NCBI GenBank assembly: GCA_023374045.1
Contig: CM041780.1
Span: 172,551,339-172,615,338 of the forward strand
Direction: 5' to 3'
DNA length: 64,000 bases
Source: Limonium bicolor
Lineage: Eukaryota; Streptophyta; Magnoliopsida; Caryophyllales; Plumbaginaceae
A program made the translations under genes and the position numbers. The notes beneath the pieces were generated by a model. It was not told the origin of the DNA, ran no database searches, and saw only the letters and a list, made by a program, of their open reading frames with translations. Below are positions 26,916-38,274 of the stretch, in pieces; the stretch's first letter is position 1, and every line of letters begins with the position of its first letter.

Positions 26916-27670
26916 ATGAACGAATGAGATAGCTAGGAATTGGAAACATGTTGATTGTGGACAGATAATGTTATAATGGCCGATGCATAGGAAATGCAAG
27001 GCCGCACCAATAAAGAGTGCTTGTACAAAACCGAATGTGAAAACATGATTAACAGTAAGTGACTACAGCAGCACTAACTGTCAAATATCGGTATGGAATA
27101 TACCCCAAATGTTGGAAATAGCTGAGAGAGCACTACACACTAGGTAGTAGCTCAATCTCAACCGACAGTAAGTCGGAAGGGAACAAGGCAATCATTGTGA
27201 AATACATAGTTGTATACACAGTAAATTGTTATGGAAGTGGATGAATTGTGAAACTCACCGAATTCGCTAACGGTAAAGATACCGCGTCGGTTGAGAAACC
27301 ATTGTTACCAAGATGAAGGTGACAATTGGGGATATACAATACAGTAAGAATAACAAAGGGAGCAATTAAGCTCTACAGTTATTAGTTTCGCAGCAGAAAC
27401 TAGTAACCAGTGATTCAAGTGTTGAATGTACATGGTGAACATGAGTGGATGGCTAATTATTAACGCCTAAAAGCCTCACAGGCCAGGACCGAAACCGGTT
27501 ATGAGTTACAACTCCAACGCGAATTCTTGGTTTAGGGACTAAACCGCTAATATGGTTAAGACCCTCTAATCAGAATCCATTGTGTAACAGACCGCGTGGA
27601 AGTTAAGATACTTCACGACGGTGAGACATTTTAAGCTAATGTTTAGTGATCGGTTACGTGGGCGTAATCC

Positions 27671-27687
27671 CTTTTAAGGGGGGTAGA
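27671..27687 (+). other. Internal polypurine tract copy
   Basis: CTTTTAAGGGGGGTAGA, identical to the terminal PPT at 28869-28885 but 1.2 kb upstream and not followed by an LTR. Its upstream flank (TACGTGGGCGTAA) is shared with the internal PPT of the chromovirus at 49146-49162. Confidence 0.8.
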
Positions 27688-28868
27688 GCGCAAAACCACT
27701 TGGTGTATATTACCGTACAAGTGTACGTAGTGTATGTGACCCATATTGTGCATAGCACAAAAGTATTGTTTGTTTGTGTGTGTTTGTTAACAGTTGTGTG
27801 TGATTGTACAAGTGTGGGGAGTAGATAAACTCCCGGGGGAAACAAAAGCCCCGACAGTGTATAAATGTAAAACCATGTATCGTATTTTGATAAAATATAT
27901 GTGTATATATACTATATAGTGATTCAAGAAAGGGCATGATACCGACATAGAACCTAGTGAGAATAAGATTCCCTAGGCAACATGATTAAAAAGTGAATGG
28001 AGGTAACTGATAGACGGAGTTCTATCCTTTGGAGATGTTATGATCATGACTAGAATGATTCAAAAGATAGAAAATTGGAAATGAGTGACTTACTTGATGC
28101 TTGAAAATGAAGTGGGAGGTGGAACTTGATTTGCATGTGATCAAGGGAAGCCGAACACAAATTGGGGTGGAAGGATAGTTCAACACTGATGCTGATCACA
28201 TCAGGGTTGGATGATCTTGAAACTCCCTATAAGTGGTCACAAATAACCACGCTAAGAAATGAAGCAAAGAGCTTAAGTTGGACTTGGAGTTGTGTGTGTT
28301 TTCAAAAGGATTTTAAATTGGTATTTATAAAACGTTGATGGATACTTTACGTAATTAAAGTTCTCTTACTTAACCTCACAAGGAAATTTTAAATTTAAGT
28401 GATTGTTTTAAACTCCCAAAGGCACGGGGACGGAAGGTGTCCATCGCGACCGGTTCTGGGATCATAGTGAATCAAGGATATTTTTGATTGCTATACATGC
28501 TCTGACATGTTGTGTGGTATGTGTAATGAATGTTGTTTGACTTGGATTTCCTAAAGTGTATACTATCAAGGCCTATGAGTCTAATGTGTGGTGTTAAATA
28601 GACCTACGTGTCTAAAGACTGTTATGTTACCAGGACCTACGTGTCCAAATCTTGTTATGTATGTGTAAGTGTTGTTAAGATACCCGGACCATAGAGTCCG
28701 AGGTTATCATTTGGATATGTTATGTTATGTGTGAATGTGAATGTGTTGCCCGGACCATTAAGTCCGAGGTTGTGATGTAAAGTGTGTTTGGTTATAGAAG
28801 TTTATTCCAAGTGATTCTGTGTTCTAATCTAATGATATGTGAAAAGTGTGAACTTCGAGGACGAAGTT

Positions 28869-28885
28869 CTTTTAAGGGGGGTAGA
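28869..28885 (+). other. Terminal polypurine tract (PPT) of LARD
   Basis: CTTTTAAGGGGGGTAGA directly precedes the 3' LTR at 28887 with one base between. Upstream is TTCGAGGACGAAG, typical of the 3' end of plant chromovirus internal regions. Confidence 0.9.
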
Positions 28886-31239
28886 TTGAAATACCCCAAA
28901 CCTTGATATGTGGTTTAAATATCAAATTATGGTATGTAAAGGCTAAAAAGTGCCTTAGAAACATCAGTGAACAATTTAAACATAGTAAAGTGCAATAAAG
29001 CACTAAGACACAGTTTGAGCAAAAACATGCTCTAAGCTATGAGTGAACTTGGTTAGGACCCAAAGAGCCTACCAAGACTTGATAACATTTAATTATGATT
29101 TAATAAGGCTAAACAAGTCCTTAGAAACTTTGGTAGACAATGAAACCAAACAAAACACAAGGTAATACCTTAAAGTCAATATGAGCAAAAATGTGCTCTA
29201 AGCTTGGGATAAATGTGTAAAAGACCTAATGGTCATACCTATACCTTATTTGTAAGTTAATGAACATATTAAATCAATTACTAAAGAAAACCAAGCTTGA
29301 AAACAAGTTAAAACACAAAATGTGCTTTAAGGAGTCTTAAAGCACGTTTTTGAAAAATTGTCTTGTAAATGAGTTTTGAATGGCTAAATGTCCATCATTA
29401 CTCTTTAATTAACATGTGTACTATATAGTATCACATTTGGGTGGCCATATTAGTGGGAAATCAAAAATTTCACTTCTATGTGCCTTGTTATAGGTGAATA
29501 GTGACTTTTATAACTAGTTTGTAACATATAATGTTATAAGTGATTAAATTGGTCAACAAAGACCAAAACACCCTCCTAGGCATAATGGTGGCCGGTTTTT
29601 GTAGTGAGGAGTCACCAAGTATGTCAACTTGTTAAGTAAATAAATGTGACTCATAGTTACTATTTGCTTTAAGACTTAAATATCTTAAAAGCAAATTCTA
29701 TCTTCATTCTTCCTTCCTCCTTCATTTCACACGGTTCCACTTCTCTTCTTCCTCTCTTCTTCTTGTTCTCTCTCGGTAATATCACCACCACCATGGAAGT
29801 CTACCTTTGACCACATGTAAAATCTAGCTCACTTAACCAAATCAAAAACACCACCATTCTCTTAGTTAAGCCAAGCTCTACAATCTTGTCTCTTCAAAGC
29901 TTCAAAACCTCCATTTCGGTGCCAAGAGAAACCACCATTGAAGGAGCTTGAGCTCACCTTTTCACATATTCTTGTTCTCCTTTGCTTCAAGGTAAGGAAA
30001 CTCAAAGAAAATCCATGTTTCCTCCATGTTTACATGTTGTCCGAAAATTCACCTCACAATGGTGTATTTATCTTGCTTGTTTAGCTTCATTAATCTTCAA
30101 GGGCTAGGAGGAGTCCTCTCTTGATACTTATTCAAGTCTCTTCCAATTCCAAGGTAAAACAATTACCTTAATGTGTAAAACAATATGTAACTAGGGTTTA
30201 CAATGAGATGAAGCTAATGCTTGAATACTCATTATGTTGTTGTATAATGTTTAGAAGTTGACAAAACCAAACCCCACCGGTTTACAAGGAAACAAGAAAG
30301 AATTTGTGAGGAAAAAGAGGTAAACAAACTATCTCAATGTAGTTTAAATGCCTTAGGAAAATGAGCTTGATTTGCTTGATAAAATACCTAAGGAGCCAAT
30401 GGTGAGTGACCTAGCAAAATGTTCTCAAGGAGACTAGTAAAAGAACATATGTTTTGGTGTATGTATTTGCAGGTCAAAGGCATTATTTATGTGGGAAATT
30501 CAGTGTTTAAGGTTATGCAATTTAAGGGCCTAAGAGCCATGTTATTTAAGGGCCTAGTGCCAAGCAATTTAAGTTATGCACTATATTGTGATGTAGTGCT
30601 TAATGTATGAAGTTTGGTATAAGGATGTGTTTGATGGATTTTAGGTGTTTTGAATGAATAAGGTAAAACCTAAGTGTTTGGATGTGAGTATATACAAGAG
30701 AAACTATGGCCAAATTTGGGAAAATGTGTAAGAAGTTCTAAGTGTTGTAAGTGAGTTTTGGTGAACTAGAAGTGTTAAAGGTGAATCAATGTTACTTGAG
30801 AAGAAAACATGTATTAAAGTGATTTGGAGTGATGCAAGGATTTAGGTGTTGTCTTGGAAGTTCTAGGAATTCAATGTGTGTTTAGTGGATGTGTTTAAGT
30901 CTTGGAGGAGTTTGTTTAAGGTTTAGGTAATGTTGATATTCAAGGAATAAGTGATGTTTGGTATGATGTAAAAAGGAGATTTAGTTAGTAAGAAATGATG
31001 CTTAAGAGATGATGTAAGATAAGGAGAAAGTGTTTTGGTATTTATAGGTGAAAGCACCATTTAGGAACCTATACAAATTTGAAGTGTTAAGGAATTTTAG
31101 AATAAGTAAAGCTTAAGGAGTTAGGAAAATGAGTTTCAGATGTTGTATGTGGATGTAAGGTTACCAAATGATGTTAGAACACATTAAGAGGCCTTAGGAG
31201 AAGTTTGGTGAAGATTGGCAAAGTTTTGGTAAGTTTAGA

Positions 31240-31500
31240 AGGCGACCGACCCAGGGGCCGACCCAGTTTGTGGGTCGGTCGAGCCTCTGTAAAATGTTAG
31301 GGAAATGTTTCGGTAATGGTCCGACCCAAAAGGGTGGGTCGGACATGGGTCGGTCGGTCTGTAAAAGGGGAAAATGTTCGCACATGGACCGACCCAGAAT
31401 GGTGGGTCGGACGTGGGTCGGACGGGCATGTTGTAAGGAAGTAAAAGGGGTCTGTAATGGACCGACCCAGCTTGGGTCGGTCGGTGGGTCGGTCGGACCA
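31240..31500. repeat. GGGTCGG palindrome array in LARD 3' LTR
   Basis: Counterpart of the array at 22054-22315, with four CCGACCCA / TGGGTCGG units and shortened spacers. Confidence 0.8.
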
Positions 31501-33266
31501 AAATGGTTAAGGTTATGAAATGATATGTGATGATGGGGATTGGTAGGTAATGATGTTATAAGGATGTTAAGGACATGTTAGGTGAGTTTTAATGACACCT
31601 AAGTGGGTTAAAAGTTGTATTAAAATGTGAGAGTAAAACAAGTTAAAAATGTTAAGTTATGTAACTAAGTTAACGGGGAAAATTAGCATTGACATTAAAT
31701 GATCAAGCAAACCCCGATGTTAATGAAAACACATGTGATGTTAACAGTTGTTCGAGAATTCTCGAGGAACATAAATGGACAGGATAAGTGGACTCCGGTG
31801 ACAGGTATGGTTTTCTTGCAACCTGTGTCCTATCGGATTACACCGGCTTGTGTGCCAATGTGTTTTCTGTATGTTTGCCACGTTATGATATAAATCATGA
31901 AACGAGTTTACAGTCATTATTGTTATTGTATGTTTACGTGCCGATACCGGTAACCTCTAATGCGCTTGAAGGGCTAGTTAACCACTTTAGGTAAACGTAA
32001 GAGAACGGTATCCGGTAATAACGTTTCCGACTTAAGGAACGTTCTAACCACGGCTATGCGTGAGTTGGCTATGTGATGTTTGTGTGTGATGTTTGTATGT
32101 GAATGTGTGACTCTCTTCCCTTGTGTATGTCTGACAAGACTTAACTCAATGTTGTGATTTGTTTGATAAAGTTCAAAGTTGAACTACTAATAAGTGCTAA
32201 CGGGGGGAGTGAGGAGTCCGGTCTGTTCCGGCCACGCGTGTGAGTATGGGGGTCGTTGTCATAGCAGGTTCGATCCTCTCTGTATGTTATGGTTGTTTTC
32301 CAATTTGGTTCCCAACCTTCCCTTTAGCTTAACCAAGGCTATTACTGACTCACGTCGGGCCACAGGGGCATACTATTGTTATGTTTGTTTCGGTGTGCTT
32401 GGATCACTATATCCGAGACACCTTGTGTTAAGTTAACCGTTCATTTAACGAGACGGTAACGAGTTATGTAACGAGCTTATCATGAGACTGGCAACAATCT
32501 CTAGGCTCACCAGTATGTTGGTGATGTTTGGGTCGGTTCCTAAGAAATCATTCCCGTTGTGTTATGTGTTTTGTTGTGATGCAATATTTATTGCGGTGTT
32601 ATGTTGGTGCACATGGAAACGTGCAAAGTGTTGTTAAGTTTTGTTATGTAGTGTACGTTAATGTGTAAAAGGTGAAGTGTGGATCATGGAAATGGTTCCA
32701 AGTTTGTGATAAGAGGCATTTGAGGATAACCCGATTTAAGGGTATGTGTCGTCTATTAAGGAAGTAGCTCCGTTGGAGGAGAAACACTCTAGGGATGATG
32801 AATATCATGGGTGATTATTAAGTAGGATGTATTATCCGATTGTTGAGCCCATTGAGGCGAAATGTTTAATGTTGTGTGTTTGTTGCTACATGTATGATTT
32901 AAATATAATCAACTGCATGTTAAGATGACAAGTAGTTGTGCGTGGCCCGATAGCATGCGGGCTGCGGGATACCATACCAGCAAAGGTGCTGAGCCCCTTG
33001 GGGCCACCCCTTTCTCTTCTCTTCTTATTTCAGGTACAGAGAGCTGGAAGCCGTCCGAGAGTAAGACGGGGTAGACAATGTACATGGGGTATTCATTAAG
33101 TATGTATACAGTAGGTGTAGTAAGACCGATTTGTTGTCGGCACAGTTTAAAATACTCGGTACAGTTGATAGGTGTATATTATTGTTGTTGTTAATGGAAA
33201 GGAATAATAAGTATAGTTGCTCGGGAATTTAGCCCATCAGACCGGTACATTTGTATGTATAGCCTT

Positions 33267-33288
33267 GTTGGCCACGTGGGTGGCTAAC
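33267..33288 (+). other. Conserved hairpin, LARD 3' LTR
   Basis: Stem GTTGGCCAC with GTGGCTAAC closes loop GTGG. The single A-to-G difference from the 5' LTR copy turns an A-U pair into a G-U pair, so the stem is kept. Confidence 0.7.
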
Positions 33289-33504
33289 GGCGTGTAACAC
33301 CAGCAAGGTTAGTAATGTGATGAGGTTGTTCTTCGCTGCAATTGTTTTGTAAGTATGTTATTGTTGGATGGGGTGTTACAAATGTGTGGGCTAGACAGGA
33401 ATCGGAAGTAGGTAGGTTCGGTGGGGACAATTTATTAGACTTGTTAATATTATGTAATAGTAAGATGCTACTTGTACTAATTCGTTGCAATTTATTACTG
33501 AAAT

Positions 33505-33592
33505 CGAGCACAGCTCATCCGGTTAAGGCTTCGGGATTGGTACGAGAGGTCTTGGATTCAAATCCCGTCTAGAGCATGTTTGCTCATTTTTT
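33505..33592 (+). other. tRNA-like / SINE-head-like sequence with Pol III signals
   Basis: An A-box-like AGCTCATCCGGTTAAGGC (near 33511) is followed about 35 bases later by a B-box-like GGATTCAAATCC (near 33554). A T-run starts at 33587, as a Pol III terminator would. The spacing suits a tRNA-derived promoter. The acceptor and T stems do not pair well, so it is not a functional tRNA gene. It may be a tRNA-derived SINE head or tRNA pseudogene inside the solo LTR. Confidence 0.4.
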
Positions 33593-34056
33593 TGTTTTAG
33601 CCTTATTTATGCTTATCCCTTGTATATGTGCGACCGTATTAATATGTCGCATTATTAGCTGCATATACATATATATATAAGCGGTTATTTGTTACGTCAC
33701 GTTATTAATTATACCTATGTATGAATACGACTATTTTATTTGTCGTATTTTTGCTATATGTACTTATGCGACTATATTGTCATGTCGCGTTTTTAGTTAT
33801 ACTTACAACGTTATAATATCGTAAGTTGTGTATATGTACATATATATGTACGTGACCGTATTAATATGTAACGTCGTCATATTTTCGGACACGTATATGC
33901 TCGTACTAATTTAATTGTTCGTTCGCTCACAAGTTGTTACGTGCTCGTAATAATGTAGACATTATTGTTTAGGCCATAATTTAATTGGTTATATATCCAA
34001 TCCACATTTAATTAAGTTGGGGTATTTCATGACCCATTGCCACCCCTACGCCTAAT

Positions 34057-34785
34057 ACATATCCATAGACACCAGCATTAGCACCAAAAAGAAAGAATTA
34101 TCTCTGGTGAACTCTTCAAGAGAAAGATGAATCATGCTTGTATTTGAAATGTGCTTGTATATATGTTCACTAGACACAATATAACTCACAGATGAATAAA
34201 AAGAAAATCGAGTTTTGTTCAATCGAGCTACAATGCTACACATATTACATAGTGAAAAGTCAGAGAGCTATAACTGAGACAAACTTTTTTGAATCAAACC
34301 CTAAAACCAAAATCAATGTCCACGTCAAACCAAAATCAACATACCTCAATTCTGCAAATCGACAATTTTTTCTCAATCAAGCAGCGTTCTCCCTCGATCG
34401 ATCAGTCTTTTTCAGTGTTTTCTTCTTTTCTTTCTTTCAAGCAGTGTTCTGCCAAAGTTCTCCCTCAATCAAGCAATGTTATGTCGTGATTGAGGGGTTT
34501 CAAAGACAATAGCGATTGACGGAGTTCTCCCTTAATCAAGCAGCGTTCAAAGACAACAATAATTTCTTCTTCTTTTATTTCTTTCAATCAATGTTATCCC
34601 TCAATCAAGCAGCATTTTCCCTCAATCAAGCAACATTCTGCCAGATTTTTTTTCTTTCTCAAGCAGGATCCTCCCTCGATCGCAATTCTTTTCTTGCAAA
34701 TCAGCAAATCAACGTTAATTACTTAACCTAATTTGGTAAGGGACTGAGGCGGTTAACAACGTGGGAATGAAAATATAATCTCCCG
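34057..34785. repeat. Unassigned DNA with TCAATCAAGCAGCRTT minisatellite
   Basis: From about 34365 to 34700 a ~22-bp unit (CCCTCAATCAAGCAGCGTTC and variants) recurs six to eight times, irregularly spaced. The 71- and 106-codon frames over it encode the repeated motif L-N-Q-A-A-F and are compositional. The first 300 bp (34057-34360) show nothing recognisable. Confidence 0.55.
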
Positions 34786-35374
34786 CACTGAGCAGCGCTC
34801 TAAATTTTAGTCTCCCGCACTGCGGAGAGGATTTGGTGACGGAGCGTACATTTCCGTCCCTGACGGACGAGCTCCTAACCGTCCGATTAAGACCCATACT
34901 GGATCGTCCGGGATGTTATTTTTTTTGTTTATTTCACATGAATTTTTTGTCCTGTGCAGCACATACTTATACGCTATTTTTCTCACATTTTTTTTAAATC
35001 AAGTTGGTTCGCATGCATCTACACAATTATAATATAGTAAACAATATTATTAATTTATTATACAAACATCATTTTCCCATCACAATCACACTTCATTAAG
35101 GCAAATTCCATTGTGCACCATTTTTGCCTTTTTTCTTTGCCTTTTTATGAAATTTTAAAATATTATAATTTAGTAAATATAAGTTTAAATAACATAAATT
35201 TTATATCATTGTTCATCATAATTCGAGCTCTTCAAAATAATACCCAATATAAATATGTTTTGAAAAAAATTAAAATTTTATATTTTTTGTATGTACATAT
35301 GCTTTAAGATTCAATGTGAATTTTAAGTTTAAGAAAAGTGAATTAAAGATTGTTAAAAAGTGAATCAGAGGTCG

Positions 35375-36045
35375 TTAGACCCTAAACCCTGCACTACAAA
35401 CCTTAAAAATGTCTTCGATGCCTTTAGCTTTCCTATGGTAGTTTTTAGGGTGTTGTGGGGGGGGGGGGGTAGGGTAATCTTTTTGGCATTAGCTCTACAC
35501 TTTATATTTTGTCATTACTGACTCAACAGTTTTTCAGGGTTTATGGTTTAGGGTTTACGGTCATTAGACCATAAATCCTGCACTACAAACCCTAAAAGAA
35601 AGCCTATTCAATATTTTTAGCTTGCCTAGGGTGGTTTTTAGGGTATTTAGAAGGGTAGGGTAATCTTTTTGGCATTAGTTCTTCACTTTATATTGTCTTT
35701 ACAGACTCGACAGGTTTTTAGGGTTTGTGGTCTAGGATTTAGGGTCGTTAGACCCTAAACCCTACATCATAAACCCTGAAATGCCTTCGACGTTTTTAGC
35801 TTTCCTAGGGTAGTTTTTAGAGTGTGTGGTGTAGGGAAATCTATTTTGAAGCCGTTCTATAATTTGTATTGTCATCACTGACTCGATAGTTTTTCAGGGT
35901 TTGTAGTGTAGAGCCCTAAACCCTACACCATAAACCCTCCCTTCAACGTTTTTAGGTTTCATAGGGGTAGTTTTTAGGGTGTGTGATGTAAGGTAGTCTA
36001 TTTTGAAGTCGTTCTATACTTTTATATTGTCGTAACTGAGTCGAC
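35375..36045. repeat. Tandem repeat (~185 bp) with degenerate telomere motifs
   Basis: Three to four copies begin with GTTAGACCCTAAACCCTGCA-like sequence (near 35377, 35565, 35748; degenerate near 35917). They continue with CCTAGGGTRGTTTTTAGGGT, TAGGGTAATCT and TGTCATCACTGACTCGA-like blocks. Many segments are variants of the plant telomere unit CCCTAAA or its complement. A G-run of about 13 occurs near 35457 in the first copy. Confidence 0.75.
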
Positions 36046-36049
36046 AGAT

Positions 36050-36830
36050 TTCCACACCACAATTATAAATAATGTTTCCAACTTTTACATAAAGGTGTCC
36101 ACATATTTAGATAAACGTTTCCACGTGTTTATTTAAACGTTTCCACGTTTCTACAATTCCATGATTATATCGATAACGTTTCCACGCCACGATTACATAT
36201 AAACGTTTCCACTGCATGATTATATATAAATATGTTTATGATTATATATGATGTTTCCATGACACAATTATATATAATGTTTCCACCGTTATACATAAAG
36301 GAGTCCACGGGTTCAAATAACGTTTCCACCTTTTTATTTAAACATTTCCACGTTGCTATATATATGTTTCCACAGTTTTATTTAAACGTTTCCCATTTCT
36401 ACGATTCCATGATTATATATAACATTTCCATGACATGATTACATATAAACATTTCAATAATTATATATGAATGTTCCATGTCACAATACGTTTCCACGAT
36501 TTATATATAAACGTTTACACGCCATGATTACATATATACGTTTACACAATTATATATTTCATGCCACAATTAATATAACGTTTCTATGACACATTTCCAC
36601 ACCACAATCAAGTATAACGTTTCCACCGTTATGCATAAACGTATCCACAAGTTTTTATAAACGTTTCCACGTTTTTATATAAACGTTTCCACGTGTTTAT
36701 ATAAACGTTTCCACGTGTTTATATAAACGTTTCAACGTTTCTACGATTCCATTATTATATATAAACGTTTTCACGTCATGATTATACATAACATTTCCAA
36801 CATTATACATAAACTAAATTGTTGGAGTCG
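36050..36830. repeat. AACGTTTCCACG minisatellite
   Basis: Some two dozen irregular copies of a 20-40-bp unit built on TTTATATAAACGTTTCCACG and CATGATTATATATAAACGTT. Homogeneous copies cluster at 36650-36730. No coding potential. Confidence 0.85.
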
Positions 36831-37575
36831 ACTTTACGTGTTTATTAACATTTGATTTTTATATATGCACTACATGATAACTTATAACACGAGGGTTAAA
36901 AAATTAACATGCAATATTTTTTTAAAATATTATACTTTTTAATTTCGAGAATAATATAAATATTAGCTTGGTATTTTTTTATATTAGCAATTTTCTTAAT
37001 TTTAATCAGTTGATTGGTGTATTTTGAATTGCTATACTCTAGTTTTTACATATATGCATCAACAACAAATATTATAAGATTCTAAAACTATAAGAAAATA
37101 ACGATGTCATTCAGTTTTTTCCTTAAAAAAGTATAAAAATTTAACTTAGTGTTTTTGTATTAATTCAACCTTTTAAAAATTGATATATATGTTCATCACA
37201 AATATTATCAAATTAAATAAATAATAATTAATAATCATATATACATATGAATATAGTAAAGTAATTTTTTATATAATTAGTGAATTATTTTATTAATAAC
37301 TATATTATTACAATATGTATTATTAAAAGAATAAAATAATTACACTCTAATATTTTTAAAATAAAAAAATACTAAATTAGTGTACAAGGCGACGAGACAT
37401 CCAATAACAAACAAAAACATTAATTATGGTACGTGAAATATGTACGCGTGATTACAATTCCCCACTGCATTACAAAAAAAAAAAAAAAATCCGTCAGGAC
37501 GGAAAAAATCTATCCGCCACCTAATTCGCTCCCCCCGCACTGTGCTATTCCCAAAATTTAGTGTAGTCTATAATA

Positions 37576-38274
37576 TATTCCCTTAGTTAGGATACGAAAG
37601 CTATAAGCTTATTTGTTAAGGGTACCACTATCTTTTGAATAAAAATTTGTACTGAAATGGTCGGACATCCTTTTTAAACTGTTGTCTATCACTGATTAAG
37701 ACAATTAGTACATTAAGCATTGTCTAATAGGTTATTTATGCAACTTAAATATTCTTATTGTATCAAACACAATATTAAAATAGTAGTTATTTTCTTTGAA
37801 GTGTTGTCCTTAACTATTTCTGTAGTAGTGTTTATTTCAAGTCTATTCCTATCTTATGTTGGCAATCAAACAAAGAAGCCATCAAATTCTAAATATTTTT
37901 ATCATAGCGACCAATGATATCATATTCTACTCTTGGAATTCTATTATAGAAATGATATTCCAGGAATTCACGTTCCAAAAACCAAACGACCCATAAAATA
38001 ATTACACAACAATATTAGTATGGGGCAATTCATATGAGATCAAAAGGAGCAACATAAAAATTGCCCTTAAAAGGATAATCAAAGATGGCAACGTATAAAT
38101 ACATCTTCAAATTGGAATCAACTCCTAACAAATCCCAGTCAACGAACCTTGAATACACAGCACATCATTATTCACAGTCTTCCCACTCCTGTAGTTTGCA
38201 AGCATAAATATGTCTCATTTATCAGCAGTGTCTTATGTCGTGTATTATAGCCCATCACTTCCGGTTGCTCACAA
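37576..38274. other. Intergenic stretch, nothing recognised
   Basis: AT-rich sequence without a supported gene or repeat. The 65-codon frame at 37720-37917 has a hydrophobic middle but no recognisable family. Confidence 0.4.

Larger units (their letters stand above)
24218..28868 (+). mobile_element. LARD internal region, non-coding
   Basis: About 4.65 kb with dense stop codons in all frames and no recognisable gag, protease, RT or integrase. Two segments are shared with the 16.5-kb chromovirus: a ~75-bp block at 26841-26915 and an internal polypurine tract with flanks at 27655-27689. The first 800 bp also match the truncated copy at 1-1498. It reads as a transmissible non-coding body that kept only cis-acting sequence. 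Confidence 0.85.
19676..33380 (+). mobile_element. Complete LARD-type LTR retrotransposon, 13.7 kb, non-coding
   Basis: Both LTRs begin TGAAATACCCCAAACC and end GGGGTGTTACA. A perfect 5-bp target duplication, AATGT, lies at 19671-19675 and 33381-33385. LTRs are about 4.5 kb each and the internal region about 4.7 kb. It has a tRNA-Met PBS at 24206 and a polypurine tract at 28869. No gag or pol frame is recognisable, which fits the large retrotransposon derivative class that depends on proteins from another element. Inserted in the solo LTR of a related family. Confidence 0.92.
28887..33380 (+). repeat. LARD 3' LTR (4494 bp)
   Basis: Near-copy of the 5' LTR with the same termini, ending next to the AATGT duplication at 33381. 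It carries the palindrome array at 31240-31500, the U5-like module near 32980-33060 and the hairpin at 33267-33288. Indels of one or a few bases account for most of the visible differences from the 5' LTR. Confidence 0.92.
13806..34029 (-). mobile_element. Solo LTR (about 6.5 kb) of a chromovirus, interrupted
   Basis: On the minus strand it begins with a TGAAATACCCC-type end at 34029 and ends GGGGTGTTACA at 13806. It is flanked by the 5-bp duplication TGACC (13801-13805 and 34030-34034). No PBS or PPT is found inside, so I call it a solo LTR left by LTR-LTR recombination. Its own sequence is 13806-19675 plus 33386-34029; the LARD at 19676-33380 splits it. At about 6.5 kb it is longer than its relatives, partly because of the tandem array at 18.0-19.0 kb. 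The stretch 14.2-17.9 kb shows no coding signal. Confidence 0.8.
13307..34048. mobile_element. hAT-like MITE split by nested retroelements
   Basis: The element starts TAGGGGTGGCAATA at 13307 and ends ATTGCCACCCCTA at 34048, forming hAT-style terminal inverted repeats. It is flanked by an 8-bp duplication, CGCCCAAT (13299-13306) and CGCCTAAT (34049-34056), with one mismatch. Only 13307-13805 and 34035-34048 belong to it, about 513 bp when the insertion is removed. The body is rich in CACCCGACCC-type sequence, as in many plant non-autonomous hAT elements. It is the outermost layer of a three-level nest. Confidence 0.85.
34786..37575. mobile_element. Probable TIR element filled with tandem repeats
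   Basis: The two ends look like imperfect inverted repeats. The left carries CTAAATTTTAG then CCCGCACTGCGGAGAGG, TTGGTGACGGA and TCCGTCCCTGACGGA (34798-34868). The right end, reversed, reads CTAAATTTTGGGA, GCACAGTGCGGGGGGAG, TTAGGTGGCGGA and TCCGTCCTGACGGA (37488-37570). No transposase frame is present. Between the ends lie a segment related to the foldback arms (35190-35265), a telomere-like tandem repeat and an AACGTTTCC minisatellite, then AT-rich filler (36840-37470). Mutator-like non-autonomous identity is a guess; no TSD was established. Confidence 0.45.

Noticed and set aside
33505..33592. Functional tRNA gene
   Set aside because: A- and B-box-like motifs are present but the T stem and acceptor stem do not pair acceptably.
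34192..34731. 106- and 71-codon frames with N-Q-A-A-F repeats
   Set aside because: They are translations of the TCAATCAAGCAGCRTT minisatellite.
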